Shown: positions 14,856 through 23,396 of the stretch, piece by piece
Layout: each line of letters begins with the position of its first letter
Numbering within the stretch: position 1 is the first letter of the stretch
NCBI RefSeq assembly: GCF_029813775.1
Contig: NZ_JARVKW010000033.1
Coordinates: 1 to 64,000 of the forward strand
DNA length: 64,000 nucleotides
Direction of reading: 5' to 3'
DNA from: Streptomyces sp. DH24
Lineage (GTDB): Bacteria; Actinomycetota; Actinomycetes; Streptomycetales; Streptomycetaceae
Notes under the pieces: model-generated
Told to the model about the DNA's origin: nothing
Seen by the model: only the letters and a program-made list of their open reading frames with translations
The model's database searches: none
Position numbers and translations under genes: made by a program

Positions 14856-16169
14856 TCACAGCCGCTCGCCCGCGACCTCGTCCTCGCTGGGCTCCCGTCT
14901 CGTCCGGCTGCCGAACCGCGCCCGCAGTGCGCGAAGCCGGTCGAGCCGGGAGATGACGGGGGAGGCGGTCACTCCGTGCAGGGCGACCGAGACGAGCAGG
15001 GTGAAGCCCACCACGGCCCACAGCTCGCCGGCCGCGACGTGGAAACTCTCGATGCCGAGCGCGTAGGCGAGATAGAACAGCGAGCCGATGCCGCGGATCC
15101 CGAAGAAGGCGATCACGACGCGTTCCCGGGGCCCGGCGGCGGTGCGGAACTGGGCGAGCCAGCCGGTCAGCGGCCGGATCACCAGCAGCAGGAGCAGACC
15201 GACGGCCGCGCCCGCCGGGGAGAGCGGGGCCAGACCGCCCTGGGCGACGAACACACCGAGCAGGAAGAGCAGCGTCGCGGTCAGCAGCCGCTCCACCTGC
15301 TCCACGAAGTCGTGCAGCACCATGTGGTAGCCGTGAGCCCGTTCCGCGGAGCGGATGCGGCAGGCGGTGATGAACACGGCCAGAAACCCGTAGCCGTGCG
15401 CCAGCTCGGTGACCCCGTAGGCGAGGAACGTGGCGCCCAGCGCGACGAAGCCCTCCCGGTGCTCGGAGAGCCGCATCGCACGCCGGCCGGCACGGAAGAA
15501 CAGCCAGCCGAGCAGCGCGCCGACACCGAGACCCGCGACCACGCCGACCAGGCACTTGTACGCCAGGTCGACCAGCGCCCAGTGTCCGATCCAGCCGCCG
15601 GACAGGCCCGCGCCCGCGGCCGACGCCAGCGCGATCGCCGCCGCGACGACGGGAAAGGCGAGGCCGTCGTTGAGCCCGGCCTCGCTGGTCAGGGCGAAGC
15701 GCACCTCGTCCTCGTCGTGCTCGGAGTCGGTCGGTGCCCCCACCCGCACCTCCGAGGCCAGCACCGGATCGGTGGGCGCGAGCACGGCCGCCAGCAGCAG
15801 TGCCGCGGCCGGCGGCCAGCCCAGTACGGCCCAGGCGAGTACTGCCACCGCCGCGACGGTCAGCGGCATGGTGACGCCGAGCAGCCGCCAGGTGGCGCGC
15901 CAGTGACGACGGCCGAACGGACGGTTCAGCGCCAGCCCGGCGCCCATGAGCGAGATGATCACGCACACCTCGGTGAGGTGTTCCACCCACGCCCGGTCGG
16001 CCACGGGATCGATGTCAGGCAGCGGTGCCCCCAGCAACTGGACGAGGACTCCGCAGCCGAGGAAGACAAGCGGCAGGGACAGCGGCCTTCCGGCCACGAC
16101 ACGGGGCAGTACGGCCGCGCAGAGCGCGCCGGCACCGAGCAGAGTGAAGACGAAGTCAGCCGAGGTCAC
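14856..16169 (-). CDS. CPA1-type Na+/H+ (cation/proton) antiporter
   Basis: A 437-residue integral membrane protein of the monovalent cation:proton antiporter family with about twelve transmembrane segments. The region AAVLAPTDPVLASEV followed by SEAGLNDGLAFP carries the polar and acidic ion-site residues typical of CPA1 exchangers. A cytoplasmic basic tail (ALRARFGSRTRREPSEDE) closes the protein. The open frame extends upstream through repeats, so GTG 16169, which immediately begins the family's first TM segment, is chosen. It is convergent with the PPTase and apparently monocistronic. The expected role is pH and sodium homeostasis. Confidence 0.85.
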   Translation of the reverse strand: MTSADFVFTLLGAGALCAAVLPRVVAGRPLSLPLVFLGCGVLVQLLGAPLPDIDPVADRAWVEHLTEVCVIISLMGAGLALNRPFGRRHWRATWRLLGVTMPLTVAAVAVLAWAVLGWPPAAALLLAAVLAPTDPVLASEVRVGAPTDSEHDEDEVRFALTSEAGLNDGLAFPVVAAAIALASAAGAGLSGGWIGHWALVDLAYKCLVGVVAGLGVGALLGWLFFRAGRRAMRLSEHREGFVALGATFLAYGVTELAHGYGFLAVFITACRIRSAERAHGYHMVLHDFVEQVERLLTATLLFLLGVFVAQGGLAPLSPAGAAVGLLLLLVIRPLTGWLAQFRTAAGPRERVVIAFFGIRGIGSLFYLAYALGIESFHVAAGELWAVVGFTLLVSVALHGVTASPVISRLDRLRALRARFGSRTRREPSEDEVAGERL

Positions 16170-16212
16170 CGATGACGTGTGCCCAGGACGGACCGGCGGA
16201 CGCCCGCGCACG

Positions 16213-16298
16213 GACACCGGCATCCCCGGTCGAACCCGCGTACCGACACCGGCATCCCCGGTCGAACCCGCGCACCGACACCGGCATCCCCGGTCGAA
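16213..16298. repeat. Three tandem copies of a 32-bp repeat
   Basis: Three copies with exact 32-bp spacing start at 16213, 16245 and 16277, each beginning GACACCGGCATCCCCGGTCG. ACCGG and CCGGT inside each unit form a short inverted repeat. The array lies upstream of both the antiporter (minus strand) and the zinc-ribbon gene (plus strand). It has no unique spacers, so it is not CRISPR. Confidence 0.85.
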
Positions 16299-16464
16299 GA
16301 CGCGCCACGCCTTCGCGGCCACCCTCGCGGGGACCGTGCCGGCCGACGGGGCGGCCCACCGCGTGCCCGGCCGCGCGCGAGGTGGGGGAGACTGGCCCTG
16401 GGGGACTGGCGTCCGACGCTCGCCGGTGCCCATCGGCAGGCTCCGACCCGGGAAGGACCACCAC

Positions 16465-16755
16465 ATGATCATCTTCGGTACCAAGGGGTATCTGTACCAG
16501 CTGGCGATACTGACGCTGGTGTGCGGCCGGTGCGGCAACCCCGCCGCGCACACCCTCAAAAAGCGCGTCACGAAGTTCACGCTGTTCTTCGTGCCGCTGT
16601 TCCCGTTCTCCACCAAGTACCTGACGCAGTGCACCTTCTGCGGTGCCGAGCAGCAGATCACGAAGGAGCAGGCGGAGCAGCTGCAGGTGCAGGCCGAGAG
16701 CGGCCAGGGCCGGCAGGCGTACGGGCAGCCGCACCAGCAGCCGTACCAGCACTGA
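16465..16755 (+). CDS. Small zinc-ribbon protein with hydrophobic segment
   Basis: A 96-residue protein with two CxxC pairs, CGRCGN near residue 24 and CTFCGAE near residue 56, that together should form a zinc ribbon. Between them is a hydrophobic stretch (FTLFFVPLFPF), and the C-terminus is Gln/Gly-rich (GQPHQQPYQH). Proteins of this layout are common in Streptomyces as zinc-ribbon domain proteins of unknown role. AAGGA lies about 7 nt before ATG 16465. It is divergent from the antiporter and convergent with the Mrr-like gene. Confidence 0.75.
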   Translation: MIIFGTKGYLYQLAILTLVCGRCGNPAAHTLKKRVTKFTLFFVPLFPFSTKYLTQCTFCGAEQQITKEQAEQLQVQAESGQGRQAYGQPHQQPYQH

Positions 16756-16836
16756 GCACATCCGCTCCACGGCGGCCCGTCGCGGGGCCCTTGATCCGCC
16801 TAGCCGGCCCCGCGCGACCGGGCGCCGCGCCGGAGG

Positions 16837-17874
16837 TCAGGCGCCGGCGTCCTCCCCGTCGTCGGCGCGGTGGGCCCACGGCGCCGCCAGCGAGCCGTCG
16901 CTCCACCCCCGCAGCTCCCGCCGACCCACGCACACTATTCCGCACCGCTCGGCGTACTCCGTGGCCGGAACGGTGAAGTCGCTGGTGGTGACGACGACGG
17001 CCACGTCCGCCTCATGGACCGTGAAACAGGTGCCGCCGAACCGCTGCAGGTCCTGGGAGCCCACCTTGTTGTCGTCGGTGTAGCGCTTGCACTGGATCAC
17101 CACCCGCCGGCCGTCCGGTGTCGTCGCCAGTACGTCGGCGCCCAGGTCCCCCGCGCCGCCCACGACCTCCACCCGCGGGCAGCCGTCCCGGGCGCAGAGG
17201 GCGGCTATCGCCTGCTCGAACTCCGCGGGGCTCAGGACGTCGTAGTCGGGGACACCGGGCGTGCCGCCCGTCCCGGCCGTGTCGCGCGGGAAGACGACCG
17301 TCGTGGCTTCGCCACCGGCGAGGGCTGCCGTTCCGGCTCCGTCACCGGCGAGGACGACCGTGTCGGTGTCGTCGTCCGCGAGAACGCCGGTCTCCGCCTC
17401 GCCGTGCGGCGGGTCCGGCTCCGCGGCGCCAAACGGCGCGCCCGTACGTCCCGCACCCACGCCGACCGCCCCGGCGGACACCGCCGCCGCGTCTGCCTCG
17501 TCCACTGCCTCCGGGGCCGGGCCCGTACGCTCCGCCTCAAGTGCGTCGAGCGCCGTGGCCGTTGCCACCTCCAGGGCCGCGCCGGTCCGGCGGGCCAGCC
17601 TCGCCGCGGAGAACCTGCGGTGTCCCCGCCTGCACGCCACGGCCACGGCCGGTATCACGAGCAGGAGGACGACGGCCCAGGCGGGGCGCCGCTCGACGAC
17701 GTGCACCGCCGCACGCCCGAGCCAGCCCACCATGCACACCAGCACGGCCACCAGGGCGAAGAACACGGCTGTCGCGCGGAGATCGAAGGGGCGTTCGCGG
17801 TAGGTCGTGCGGGTCCGACGCTGGAAAACGGCCAAGGCGATCAGTCCTCTCGGGTCGACCGGAACGAAGATCAC
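16837..17874 (-). CDS. Membrane-anchored Mrr-like restriction endonuclease protein
   Basis: About 345 residues. The N-terminus has two hydrophobic segments (ATAVFFALVAVLVCMVGWLG and AWAVVLLLVIPAVAVA), then an acidic, Ala/Gly-rich linker of roughly 110 residues, then a restriction-endonuclease-like domain. The catalytic core reads DLGADVLATTPDGRRVVIQCKRY, the D-(x)n-QxK form of the PD-(D/E)xK fold, with QCKRY typical of Mrr_cat. Such proteins may cleave foreign or modified DNA, but many have unknown targets. The GTG at 17874 is chosen because protein-like composition starts there; the frame is open further upstream. It stands alone with no methylase or helicase partner. Confidence 0.75.
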   Translation of the reverse strand: MIFVPVDPRGLIALAVFQRRTRTTYRERPFDLRATAVFFALVAVLVCMVGWLGRAAVHVVERRPAWAVVLLLVIPAVAVACRRGHRRFSAARLARRTGAALEVATATALDALEAERTGPAPEAVDEADAAAVSAGAVGVGAGRTGAPFGAAEPDPPHGEAETGVLADDDTDTVVLAGDGAGTAALAGGEATTVVFPRDTAGTGGTPGVPDYDVLSPAEFEQAIAALCARDGCPRVEVVGGAGDLGADVLATTPDGRRVVIQCKRYTDDNKVGSQDLQRFGGTCFTVHEADVAVVVTTSDFTVPATEYAERCGIVCVGRRELRGWSDGSLAAPWAHRADDGEDAGA

Positions 17875-17963
17875 TCGCGGCCGTCTGCCCGGGAAATGAT
17901 CGTTTAGCGCTCCGCTCCGGAAGCCCGGCCGAGACCTGCCCCCCGGCACTCCTTCGCGTGCGG

Positions 17964-18098
17964 GTGCCGCAGAAGGTGATCGCCGCGGTGATGGCGTTCG
18001 GAGCCGGGGTGATGCTGTCGGCGGTGTCCTTCGAACTCCCGGAGTCGGCGGTGATCGGGGTGAGCCTGCTGGCGTCGTTCGCCCCGTCCCACGCCTGA
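17964..18098 (+). pseudogene. Relic of ZIP-family metal transporter with internal deletion
   Basis: A 45-codon open stretch whose first half reads KVIAAVMAFGAGVMLSAVSF, the second TM region of streptomycete ZIP-family metal permeases. It then jumps directly to PESAVIGVSLL, which in full-length relatives lies far downstream in a later TM segment, and runs out after a few residues. The 5' end of the gene is missing too. I read this as an internally deleted, truncated remnant. It lies in the 308 bp between the Mrr-like gene and the next small gene. The family memory is from pattern recognition, not a search. Confidence 0.6.
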
Positions 18099-18182
18099 TT
18101 GGCACCGCGCCGCTCACGACCGGTCACGTGTCCGGGCCGCCGGCGCACTCATGACCTGCGATCGGCTGGAAACCCGGCCGGC

Positions 18183-18494
18183 ATGACCGACAACGAGCAG
18201 GACCGCAAGCCCTCGCCCGACGACGCCCGGATCGTGGAACGGCTCGTGCCGATCTGGCTGGAGGAGACACAGCGCCACGACCCCGACGCCGCACACCGGG
18301 CCCGCGACGGCTGGCGGGAGGGCTCCCTGCCGCCGGACAGCGCACGGGACCTCGCCCACTGGGTCACCGCCCGGATCACCGACACGGCCTTCAACGAGGA
18401 CGAGGGACCCGACGTGAACGGCCCCGCCCGCATCACCCCGGCGGACAAGAGCGCCGTGCTCCGTTGGCTGGACGATCACGGGCACACGGTGTGA
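18183..18494 (+). CDS. Small acidic protein of unknown function
   Basis: A 103-residue hydrophilic, acidic protein with Trp residues in IWLEE, DGWREG, AHWVTARI and LRWLDDHG. No signal peptide or membrane segment is present. ATG 18183 is in a normal coding frame with strong third-position G/C bias up to TGA 18494, which supports it being real. I do not recognise a family and infer no function. Confidence 0.6.
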   Translation: MTDNEQDRKPSPDDARIVERLVPIWLEETQRHDPDAAHRARDGWREGSLPPDSARDLAHWVTARITDTAFNEDEGPDVNGPARITPADKSAVLRWLDDHGHTV

Positions 18495-18633
18495 GCCCCG
18501 CCGACCGGCTCCGGGACCGCCGGCCCAGCCCGTGCCGTCGAGCACCCCTGCCGACGGCGACCGTCGGGCCGGCTCCACCTCCGCGCCGCCGACCGCGGAC
18601 CGACCACCGCGCCCGCCCCGCTCGCCGAGCCAC

Positions 18634-18725
18634 GCACACCCCGACCACCCGGCCTGCGCCGAGTCCTACGAGGTTCGGGTCTCCGACGACGGGACCACTT
18701 GGCGAACGGTCGTGTGCGACCCGCG
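18634..18725 (+). pseudogene. Possible relic of an F5/8-type C (CBM32) domain
   Basis: Within the 409 bp between 18495 and 18903, which otherwise shows no convincing gene, one frame encodes CAESYEVRVSDDGTTWRTV. This resembles the core beta-strand of discoidin/CBM32 domains of secreted glycosidases. Sequence on either side degenerates into Arg/Pro-rich composition without domain features. It may be a decayed fragment; the evidence is a single short motif. Confidence 0.35.
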
Positions 18726-18903
18726 CGGCTACGACCCGTCGCACCGGAGAGGGGAACGGTCCTGGACGCGGACTACCGCCTGCCCTGCCGCCCGACTCGG
18801 ACCCGACGGACCCGGCGGGCACGTGGTGCCGGCGGGCGGTGTCATGTCGGCGGGGACTCGGCCACGGTGCGAGGGAGCCCGGCCAAGAGGGCGGCGTCTC
18901 TGA

Positions 18904-19731
18904 TCAGGGATGACCGCTCGACGGACCCGTGGTCCCGCCGGGCAGGCGCAGCGGCGGCGGGTCCGCCGGTGCCGGCGGCGGCGTGTCGCCCGGGGTGGGT
19001 GGCGCATCGTGACGGAGCTCGCCGCGCACACCGGCGAGGGCGAAGGCCACCATGGACAACAGGATGATCAGCGCGATGGGCCCCCAGATCGCCGGGATCG
19101 CCCACATCGGCCAGTCGTTCGCCTCCTGCGCCCAGAGCGTCAGGATGGCGGTGGCGCCCATGCCGACGCCGTGCCACCGCACCACGGACGCTGCTGCCTG
19201 ATGACGGGCGTTTCCCCGCGCGATGAGTGACCACAGGGCACCCACGAGGGCCGCCAGACCGAGGGAGATACAGGCGAGTGCGCCGCCGAGGCGGTCCGCG
19301 GGCCACCCGACGGGCCCGGAGGACGTCTGCTGCCGCCGTCCGTCGGCGTCCCGCACCTCGACGACCCGGCCGTGCCAGATGAGACCGACGACCTTGTCGT
19401 CCGGCTCCATTTCCGACACGACCGGATCGGTCTGCCGGAACGTCACTTCCCACGGCTTGCCGGAGGGCAGCAACAGCACCGCCTCGGGCGGCGCGCCCTT
19501 CTTGCCGTGGTTCGTCGCGGCCTCCCGGACGGTGAATGCCTGTTCCCACAGGCACCCGGACGCCCGCACCGGGACGGAGGCGCACTCCGGCGCGGCACGG
19601 TAGTCCCGCTCGCGCTCCAACGCTCCGCCGATCTCTGAGGCACTGGCCGCCCCGACGCCCAGGACCACGAGAGCGACCAGCAGCCATACGACCGCCGGCA
19701 GCGTCTTGTGTTCCGCCGATCTCACTGTCAC
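18904..19731 (-). CDS. Membrane protein of unknown function
   Basis: A 275-residue protein. An N-terminal TM (VVWLLVALVVLGVGAASA) is followed by an extracytoplasmic stretch of about 110 residues with two Cys residues (PECASVPVRASGC). Three further hydrophobic segments follow (around LGGALACISLGLAALVGALW, VGMGATAILTLWA and WGPIALIILLSMVAFALAG) and then a Pro-rich tail. The frame has consistent codon bias from ATG 19731. I do not recognise a named family. It is divergent from the SNase gene across a 439-bp gap. Confidence 0.7.
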   Translation of the reverse strand: MTVRSAEHKTLPAVVWLLVALVVLGVGAASASEIGGALERERDYRAAPECASVPVRASGCLWEQAFTVREAATNHGKKGAPPEAVLLLPSGKPWEVTFRQTDPVVSEMEPDDKVVGLIWHGRVVEVRDADGRRQQTSSGPVGWPADRLGGALACISLGLAALVGALWSLIARGNARHQAAASVVRWHGVGMGATAILTLWAQEANDWPMWAIPAIWGPIALIILLSMVAFALAGVRGELRHDAPPTPGDTPPPAPADPPPLRLPGGTTGPSSGHP

Positions 19732-20170
19732 TCGTCACCTTCCGACGTATGTGCCGAGCGATATTCGAACACGAGGACCGAGGTCCACCCAGGCCGCCCA
19801 CGGGCAGCGTCCGACCGGCGAGACTTGCCGGACCCGGGCAACGAGTGAGGGCTGTCGGTGACCCCGGACGGGGCGAGTCGCCGGGCAGCGGCAATGAACA
19901 AGGTGCGAGGGGGAGAGAGAACGGAGGGCATCGGGCATCAGCAGGCGCAGAGCGGTTGTCGCCGGACGAGCGGATCCGGCATCGCGGCGAGTCACAGTGA
20001 CGGATCGGCCGCCGCGGCCGCCACCACTCGCCGGTTGTCGTCCTCGGCGGCTGTCGGGAACCGGTGGGCGAACAGAGGCTTTTGCCCCGAAATTTGCCCG
20101 GTCTGTATCTGGTCCTCACACCGGACCGGTGCTCTACTGAGGGCAGAATCTCCCGCCCCCGGAGGGCGGT
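19732..20170. other. Intergenic region, no gene seen
   Basis: This 439-bp divergent region between the membrane protein and the SNase gene has open frames in several phases, but none with plausible protein composition. It should hold two promoters. Only the SNase ribosome binding site (GGAGGGCGG, 20161-20169) is obvious. Confidence 0.5.
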
Positions 20171-21235
20171 ATGTGCCCCTCACCTCGTCCCGACCCGGAC
20201 GCCTGGCGCCGCCGGAGTCCCCGGCCGCCGGGCCCGCGACGTGCCGGACATCCCAAGCACCTCTGGATCACCGCGGTCCTGGTCCTCGTCGGCCTCCTGG
20301 TGGCCCTCGGCGGTCTGGGGGCACTCCTGGAAGCAGACCGGACGTCCACACCCACGTCCGAGTCAGCCACGAAGCTCGTCGACACCGCCACGCTGCCACC
20401 GGCCGAGACAACGACCAAGACGACCGAGACAACGACCAAGACGGTCGAGACGCGGCGGACGGCCGAGACGACCGAGGCGACCAAGACGGCCGAGACACCG
20501 CCCCGGACACCCCAGCAGACGGCATCACCGCCTCCCGAGCCGAGGGACACCCCCACGACCACACCGGCCCCGAAACCCCCGGCCCCGGCCCCGAAGCCCC
20601 GGACCACCACCCAGTCGCCGGCGGGCGTGGTCGTGCTCCGGATCATCGACGGTGACACCGTCGAGGTGCGCGGCGACGGCCGGGTCGTTCCCGACGGTGC
20701 GGTGGCGAAGGTGCGGCTGCTGCAGATCGACGCGCCGGAACGCGGCGACTGCTTCGCCGACGCCGCCACCGCGCGGACTGCCGCGCTGCTGCCGACGGGC
20801 AGCACCGCACGCGCCGAACGCGACGTGGAGCTGAAAGACCGCTACGACCGTTACCTGCTGTACCTCTGGAACGAACAGGACGTCTTCGTGAACGCCTCCC
20901 TCGTCGGCAGCGGCCACGCCGAAGCGGTCCTCTTCCCGCCGAACGACAAGTACTGGCCGACGGTCTCGCGCGCCGGGAATGCCGCCGAGCAGGCCGGAGC
21001 CGGCCTGTGGACCGCCTGCCCCGGCCCCGCTGACTCGACGGTTCCCTCTCCGGACACGTCCGAGCCCGCCGTCCCGAACGCCCCCACCCCCACCCGCCCC
21101 GACCTGCCGCCCGGACCTCCAGCAGGCGTCCCCGACCGGGACTGCTCGGACCTCACGGGCCCCGTGTGGGTCGGTGCCGACGACCCACACCGGCTCGACC
21201 GCGACGGCGACGGCATCGGCTGCGAAAGCGGCTGA
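20171..21235 (+). CDS. Membrane-anchored thermonuclease-like (SNase) protein with excalibur domain
   Basis: A 354-residue protein with one N-terminal TM (WITAVLVLVGLLVALGGLGA), then a Thr/Lys/Glu- and Pro-rich linker (about 60-150) with TET/KTT repeats. An SNase domain follows (about 155-285) with the family pattern VVLRIIDGDTVEVRG ... LLQIDAPERG ... LKDRYDRYLLYLW. The C-terminus is an excalibur calcium-binding motif, DRDCSDLTG ... DRDGDGIGCE. It should be a calcium-dependent nuclease outside the membrane. RBS GGAGG precedes ATG 20171. Confidence 0.85.
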   Translation: MCPSPRPDPDAWRRRSPRPPGPRRAGHPKHLWITAVLVLVGLLVALGGLGALLEADRTSTPTSESATKLVDTATLPPAETTTKTTETTTKTVETRRTAETTEATKTAETPPRTPQQTASPPPEPRDTPTTTPAPKPPAPAPKPRTTTQSPAGVVVLRIIDGDTVEVRGDGRVVPDGAVAKVRLLQIDAPERGDCFADAATARTAALLPTGSTARAERDVELKDRYDRYLLYLWNEQDVFVNASLVGSGHAEAVLFPPNDKYWPTVSRAGNAAEQAGAGLWTACPGPADSTVPSPDTSEPAVPNAPTPTRPDLPPGPPAGVPDRDCSDLTGPVWVGADDPHRLDRDGDGIGCESG

Positions 21236-21252
21236 AGGGGTCGCCGGGGCCG

Positions 21253-21267
21253 CCCGTGACTCACGGG
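21253..21267 (+). terminator. Possible short hairpin after SNase gene
   Basis: CCCGTGA and TCACGGG pair around a single base 18 bp after the SNase stop, with no T-tract. It is a weak terminator candidate. Confidence 0.3.
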
Positions 21268-21451
21268 GGCGACGGAAGGGAAGCCGCCACAGCCGGACCG
21301 GCACCCGGCACGCCGGAGGCGAACCGCCCCCCCCCGGTCCCGGACTGCGTGACCTCGACACCCCCTTCCTCACCCACATACATGCGATCATCGACCGCAC
21401 GCCGAGAGCCCGTGAGGTGGCCGCGGGCCGGCGGTCTCGTGGGAGCGCGGG

Positions 21452-22573
21452 GTGGGGGAGATGTACGCGAACATGCGCGTGGTCAAGGTCAACGCGACGC
21501 TCGCCGTGCTGCTGCTCCTGTTCGCCTCCGTGGCGGCCCTGCGCGCAGTCGTCGGCCCTGACATGACCTGGAAGTACGAGAAGGTGCTCCAGGAGGCGGG
21601 CACGCTGCACGACGTGATCGCCACCGCCGGCGACGACGTCTGGGCAGCCGGTGACGGTTTCCTCCTGCACGACGACGGCACCGGCTGGCAACGCCGTCCC
21701 GTGCCGGCATCGTTGGGCGACAGCGTGCACCGGGCGCGCTTCGACGCCGCGGACACCGGCGGTTTCCTGATGACGGCCAGCCGCACGAACGGGCACACGC
21801 AGGGCATGGCCTACTGGGACGGCACCCGCTGGGCGGCGCTGCCCCAACTCCCCGACGACGGCCGGGTCATGGACGTGAGGGCCTTTGCCTCCGACGACAT
21901 CTGGGTCCTCGCCGACTGGACCGGCGCGCACCACTGGGACGGCACCCGCTGGACTGCCATGGACCTGCCCGTCACGGTCACCGCGCTCGACGGGGTCTCG
22001 TCCGACGACCTGTGGGCGGTCGGCCATCACTACCCGGACGGTCCCGACGAAGGTTTGGGGACGCCCGGCGCTCAGCCCGCCGCCGTGCACTGGAACGGCC
22101 GCACCTGGAAGCTCGTGCCGACGCCGGAGTACCGCCACACAACCCCGGCCCCTGAGCAACTGGCCCATCTCACCGAGGTCGTCGCGCTCGCGAAGGACGA
22201 CATACGCGCCTACGGCAAGCACACCTCCATCTCCGAGGACGACGAACCCGACCCTCCCGAGGAGGACATCCGCCTGCGCTGGAACGGCACAGGCTGGCTG
22301 AAGTTGCCCAACTCGAAGGGCGCGTGCTCGGATCGCGGCCGTTGGATCCGCGACGGCGAGCGCGGGGTGGTCCTCGGCGCCGGCCGGTACCTCACCGCGG
22401 ACGGCAACTGCCAGGGGATCGGACTGTCCGAGCCGCCGGGCACCGGCGCGACCAAGCCGGACTCACGGCAGTCACTCAGGCTGAACGCCATAACGGCCGT
22501 CCCCGGCACCGACGACATCCTCGGCGTCGGCGCCGTCGGGGACCTCCCGGTGATCGTCGCTCTGCAGCGCTGA
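21452..22573 (+). CDS. Exported propeller-like protein of unknown function
   Basis: About 373 residues. A short basic N-terminus and one hydrophobic segment (ATLAVLLLLFASVAALRAVV) indicate a signal anchor. The exterior part carries recurrent WDGTRW, WNGRTW and WNGTGW units with intervening DDVWAAGD, DDIWVLAD and DDLWAVGH motifs. This blade-like periodicity is seen in kelch- or Ig-like beta-propellers of Streptomyces lipoproteins and exported proteins. The GTG at 21452 has GGGAG 6 nt upstream; ATG 21461 and 21473 are alternatives. No catalytic motif was recognised. Confidence 0.65.
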   Translation: MGEMYANMRVVKVNATLAVLLLLFASVAALRAVVGPDMTWKYEKVLQEAGTLHDVIATAGDDVWAAGDGFLLHDDGTGWQRRPVPASLGDSVHRARFDAADTGGFLMTASRTNGHTQGMAYWDGTRWAALPQLPDDGRVMDVRAFASDDIWVLADWTGAHHWDGTRWTAMDLPVTVTALDGVSSDDLWAVGHHYPDGPDEGLGTPGAQPAAVHWNGRTWKLVPTPEYRHTTPAPEQLAHLTEVVALAKDDIRAYGKHTSISEDDEPDPPEEDIRLRWNGTGWLKLPNSKGACSDRGRWIRDGERGVVLGAGRYLTADGNCQGIGLSEPPGTGATKPDSRQSLRLNAITAVPGTDDILGVGAVGDLPVIVALQR

Positions 22574-22595
22574 GGGTCGCCGGCAGGGCGGAGGT

Positions 22596-23255
22596 TCAGC
22601 CGATCGTGAGCCCATAAGCGGAAAGAATCTCCACCACCGGCTGGAAATACGTCACCCCGCCCGTCGAACAGCTGCCCTGGCCGCCGACGGCGATACCCAG
22701 GGCGGCGGTGCCGTTGAAGCCGGGGCCGCCCATGTCGCCCGGCTCCGCGCACAGGTTGGCCGAGAAGAGGCCGTACACGGTGGAATCCGCGTACCTCACG
22801 GTGACGTTGACCGCGGTGACCTGGCCGCAGCGCAGGCCCCCGGAGAGGCTCGGCATGCAGATCCGTTCGCCGACGGCCGGGTTGCGGGCCGAGGTGATGG
22901 GGAACACGGACGTGCCGGCCGCGACTTCACTCGGTGCGGACACGGTGGGGTAGTAGCGCAGGAGCCCGTAGTCGTTGCCGGGGAAGCTGCTGCTCGCGGA
23001 GGTGCCCACGGGGACGCTGCCCGCCGGGTCGCGGTAGTACCAGGTGCTGCCCGATGCGACGCAGTGGCCCGGCATCAGCCCGTAATACGTCGTGCCCTGA
23101 TGGGCGTTGAAGCCCACGCGGCAGCGGATGCCGCCGCTGTACAACTGGTCACCGCCCCGCACGGTCACGGACGTTTCCGCGGCGTGTGCCGGGGTGGTGA
23201 GCGCAGCCGCGAGGACGGCGAACGCGGCAAGGACGAGAGGCAGGCGTCTGAGCAT
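22596..23255 (-). CDS. S1-fold secreted serine-protease homologue, catalytic Ser replaced by Met
   Basis: A 219-residue exported protein with a typical signal peptide (LVLAAFAVLAAALTTPAHA|AE). The trypsin-like layout of streptogrisin relatives is present: His in LMPGHCVASG, Asp in GNDYGLL and Cys pairs. The canonical GDSGGP, however, reads GDMGGP (in CAEPGDMGGPGFNG), so the nucleophilic Ser is Met. The large prosegment of streptogrisins is also missing. The fold should persist but hydrolysis should not. It is probably a binding protein or pseudoenzyme rather than a protease. It stands alone, convergent with the propeller-like gene. Confidence 0.8.
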   Translation of the reverse strand: MLRRLPLVLAAFAVLAAALTTPAHAAETSVTVRGGDQLYSGGIRCRVGFNAHQGTTYYGLMPGHCVASGSTWYYRDPAGSVPVGTSASSSFPGNDYGLLRYYPTVSAPSEVAAGTSVFPITSARNPAVGERICMPSLSGGLRCGQVTAVNVTVRYADSTVYGLFSANLCAEPGDMGGPGFNGTAALGIAVGGQGSCSTGGVTYFQPVVEILSAYGLTIG

Positions 23256-23396
23256 GTGTCCTCCGTGATGTCGGTGCGCACCATGGTCGTGGCTGCGGCC
23301 CCGGCCATGAAGGGCCTGCGCGCCCCCTGTGGCCGGGGCTGGTTGGTTTTCGGACGGCCTGAAGCGTCGGCACGTCGTGCTGATCGATAGCAGTAG

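Noticed and set aside
13531..15990. 819-codon minus-strand frame across exporter, PPTase and antiporter genes
   Set aside because: It crosses three real genes and a pentamer repeat and gives Arg/Gly-rich sequence without family features.
16213..16298. CRISPR array
   Set aside because: The 32-bp units are directly contiguous with no unique spacers, and no cas genes are present.
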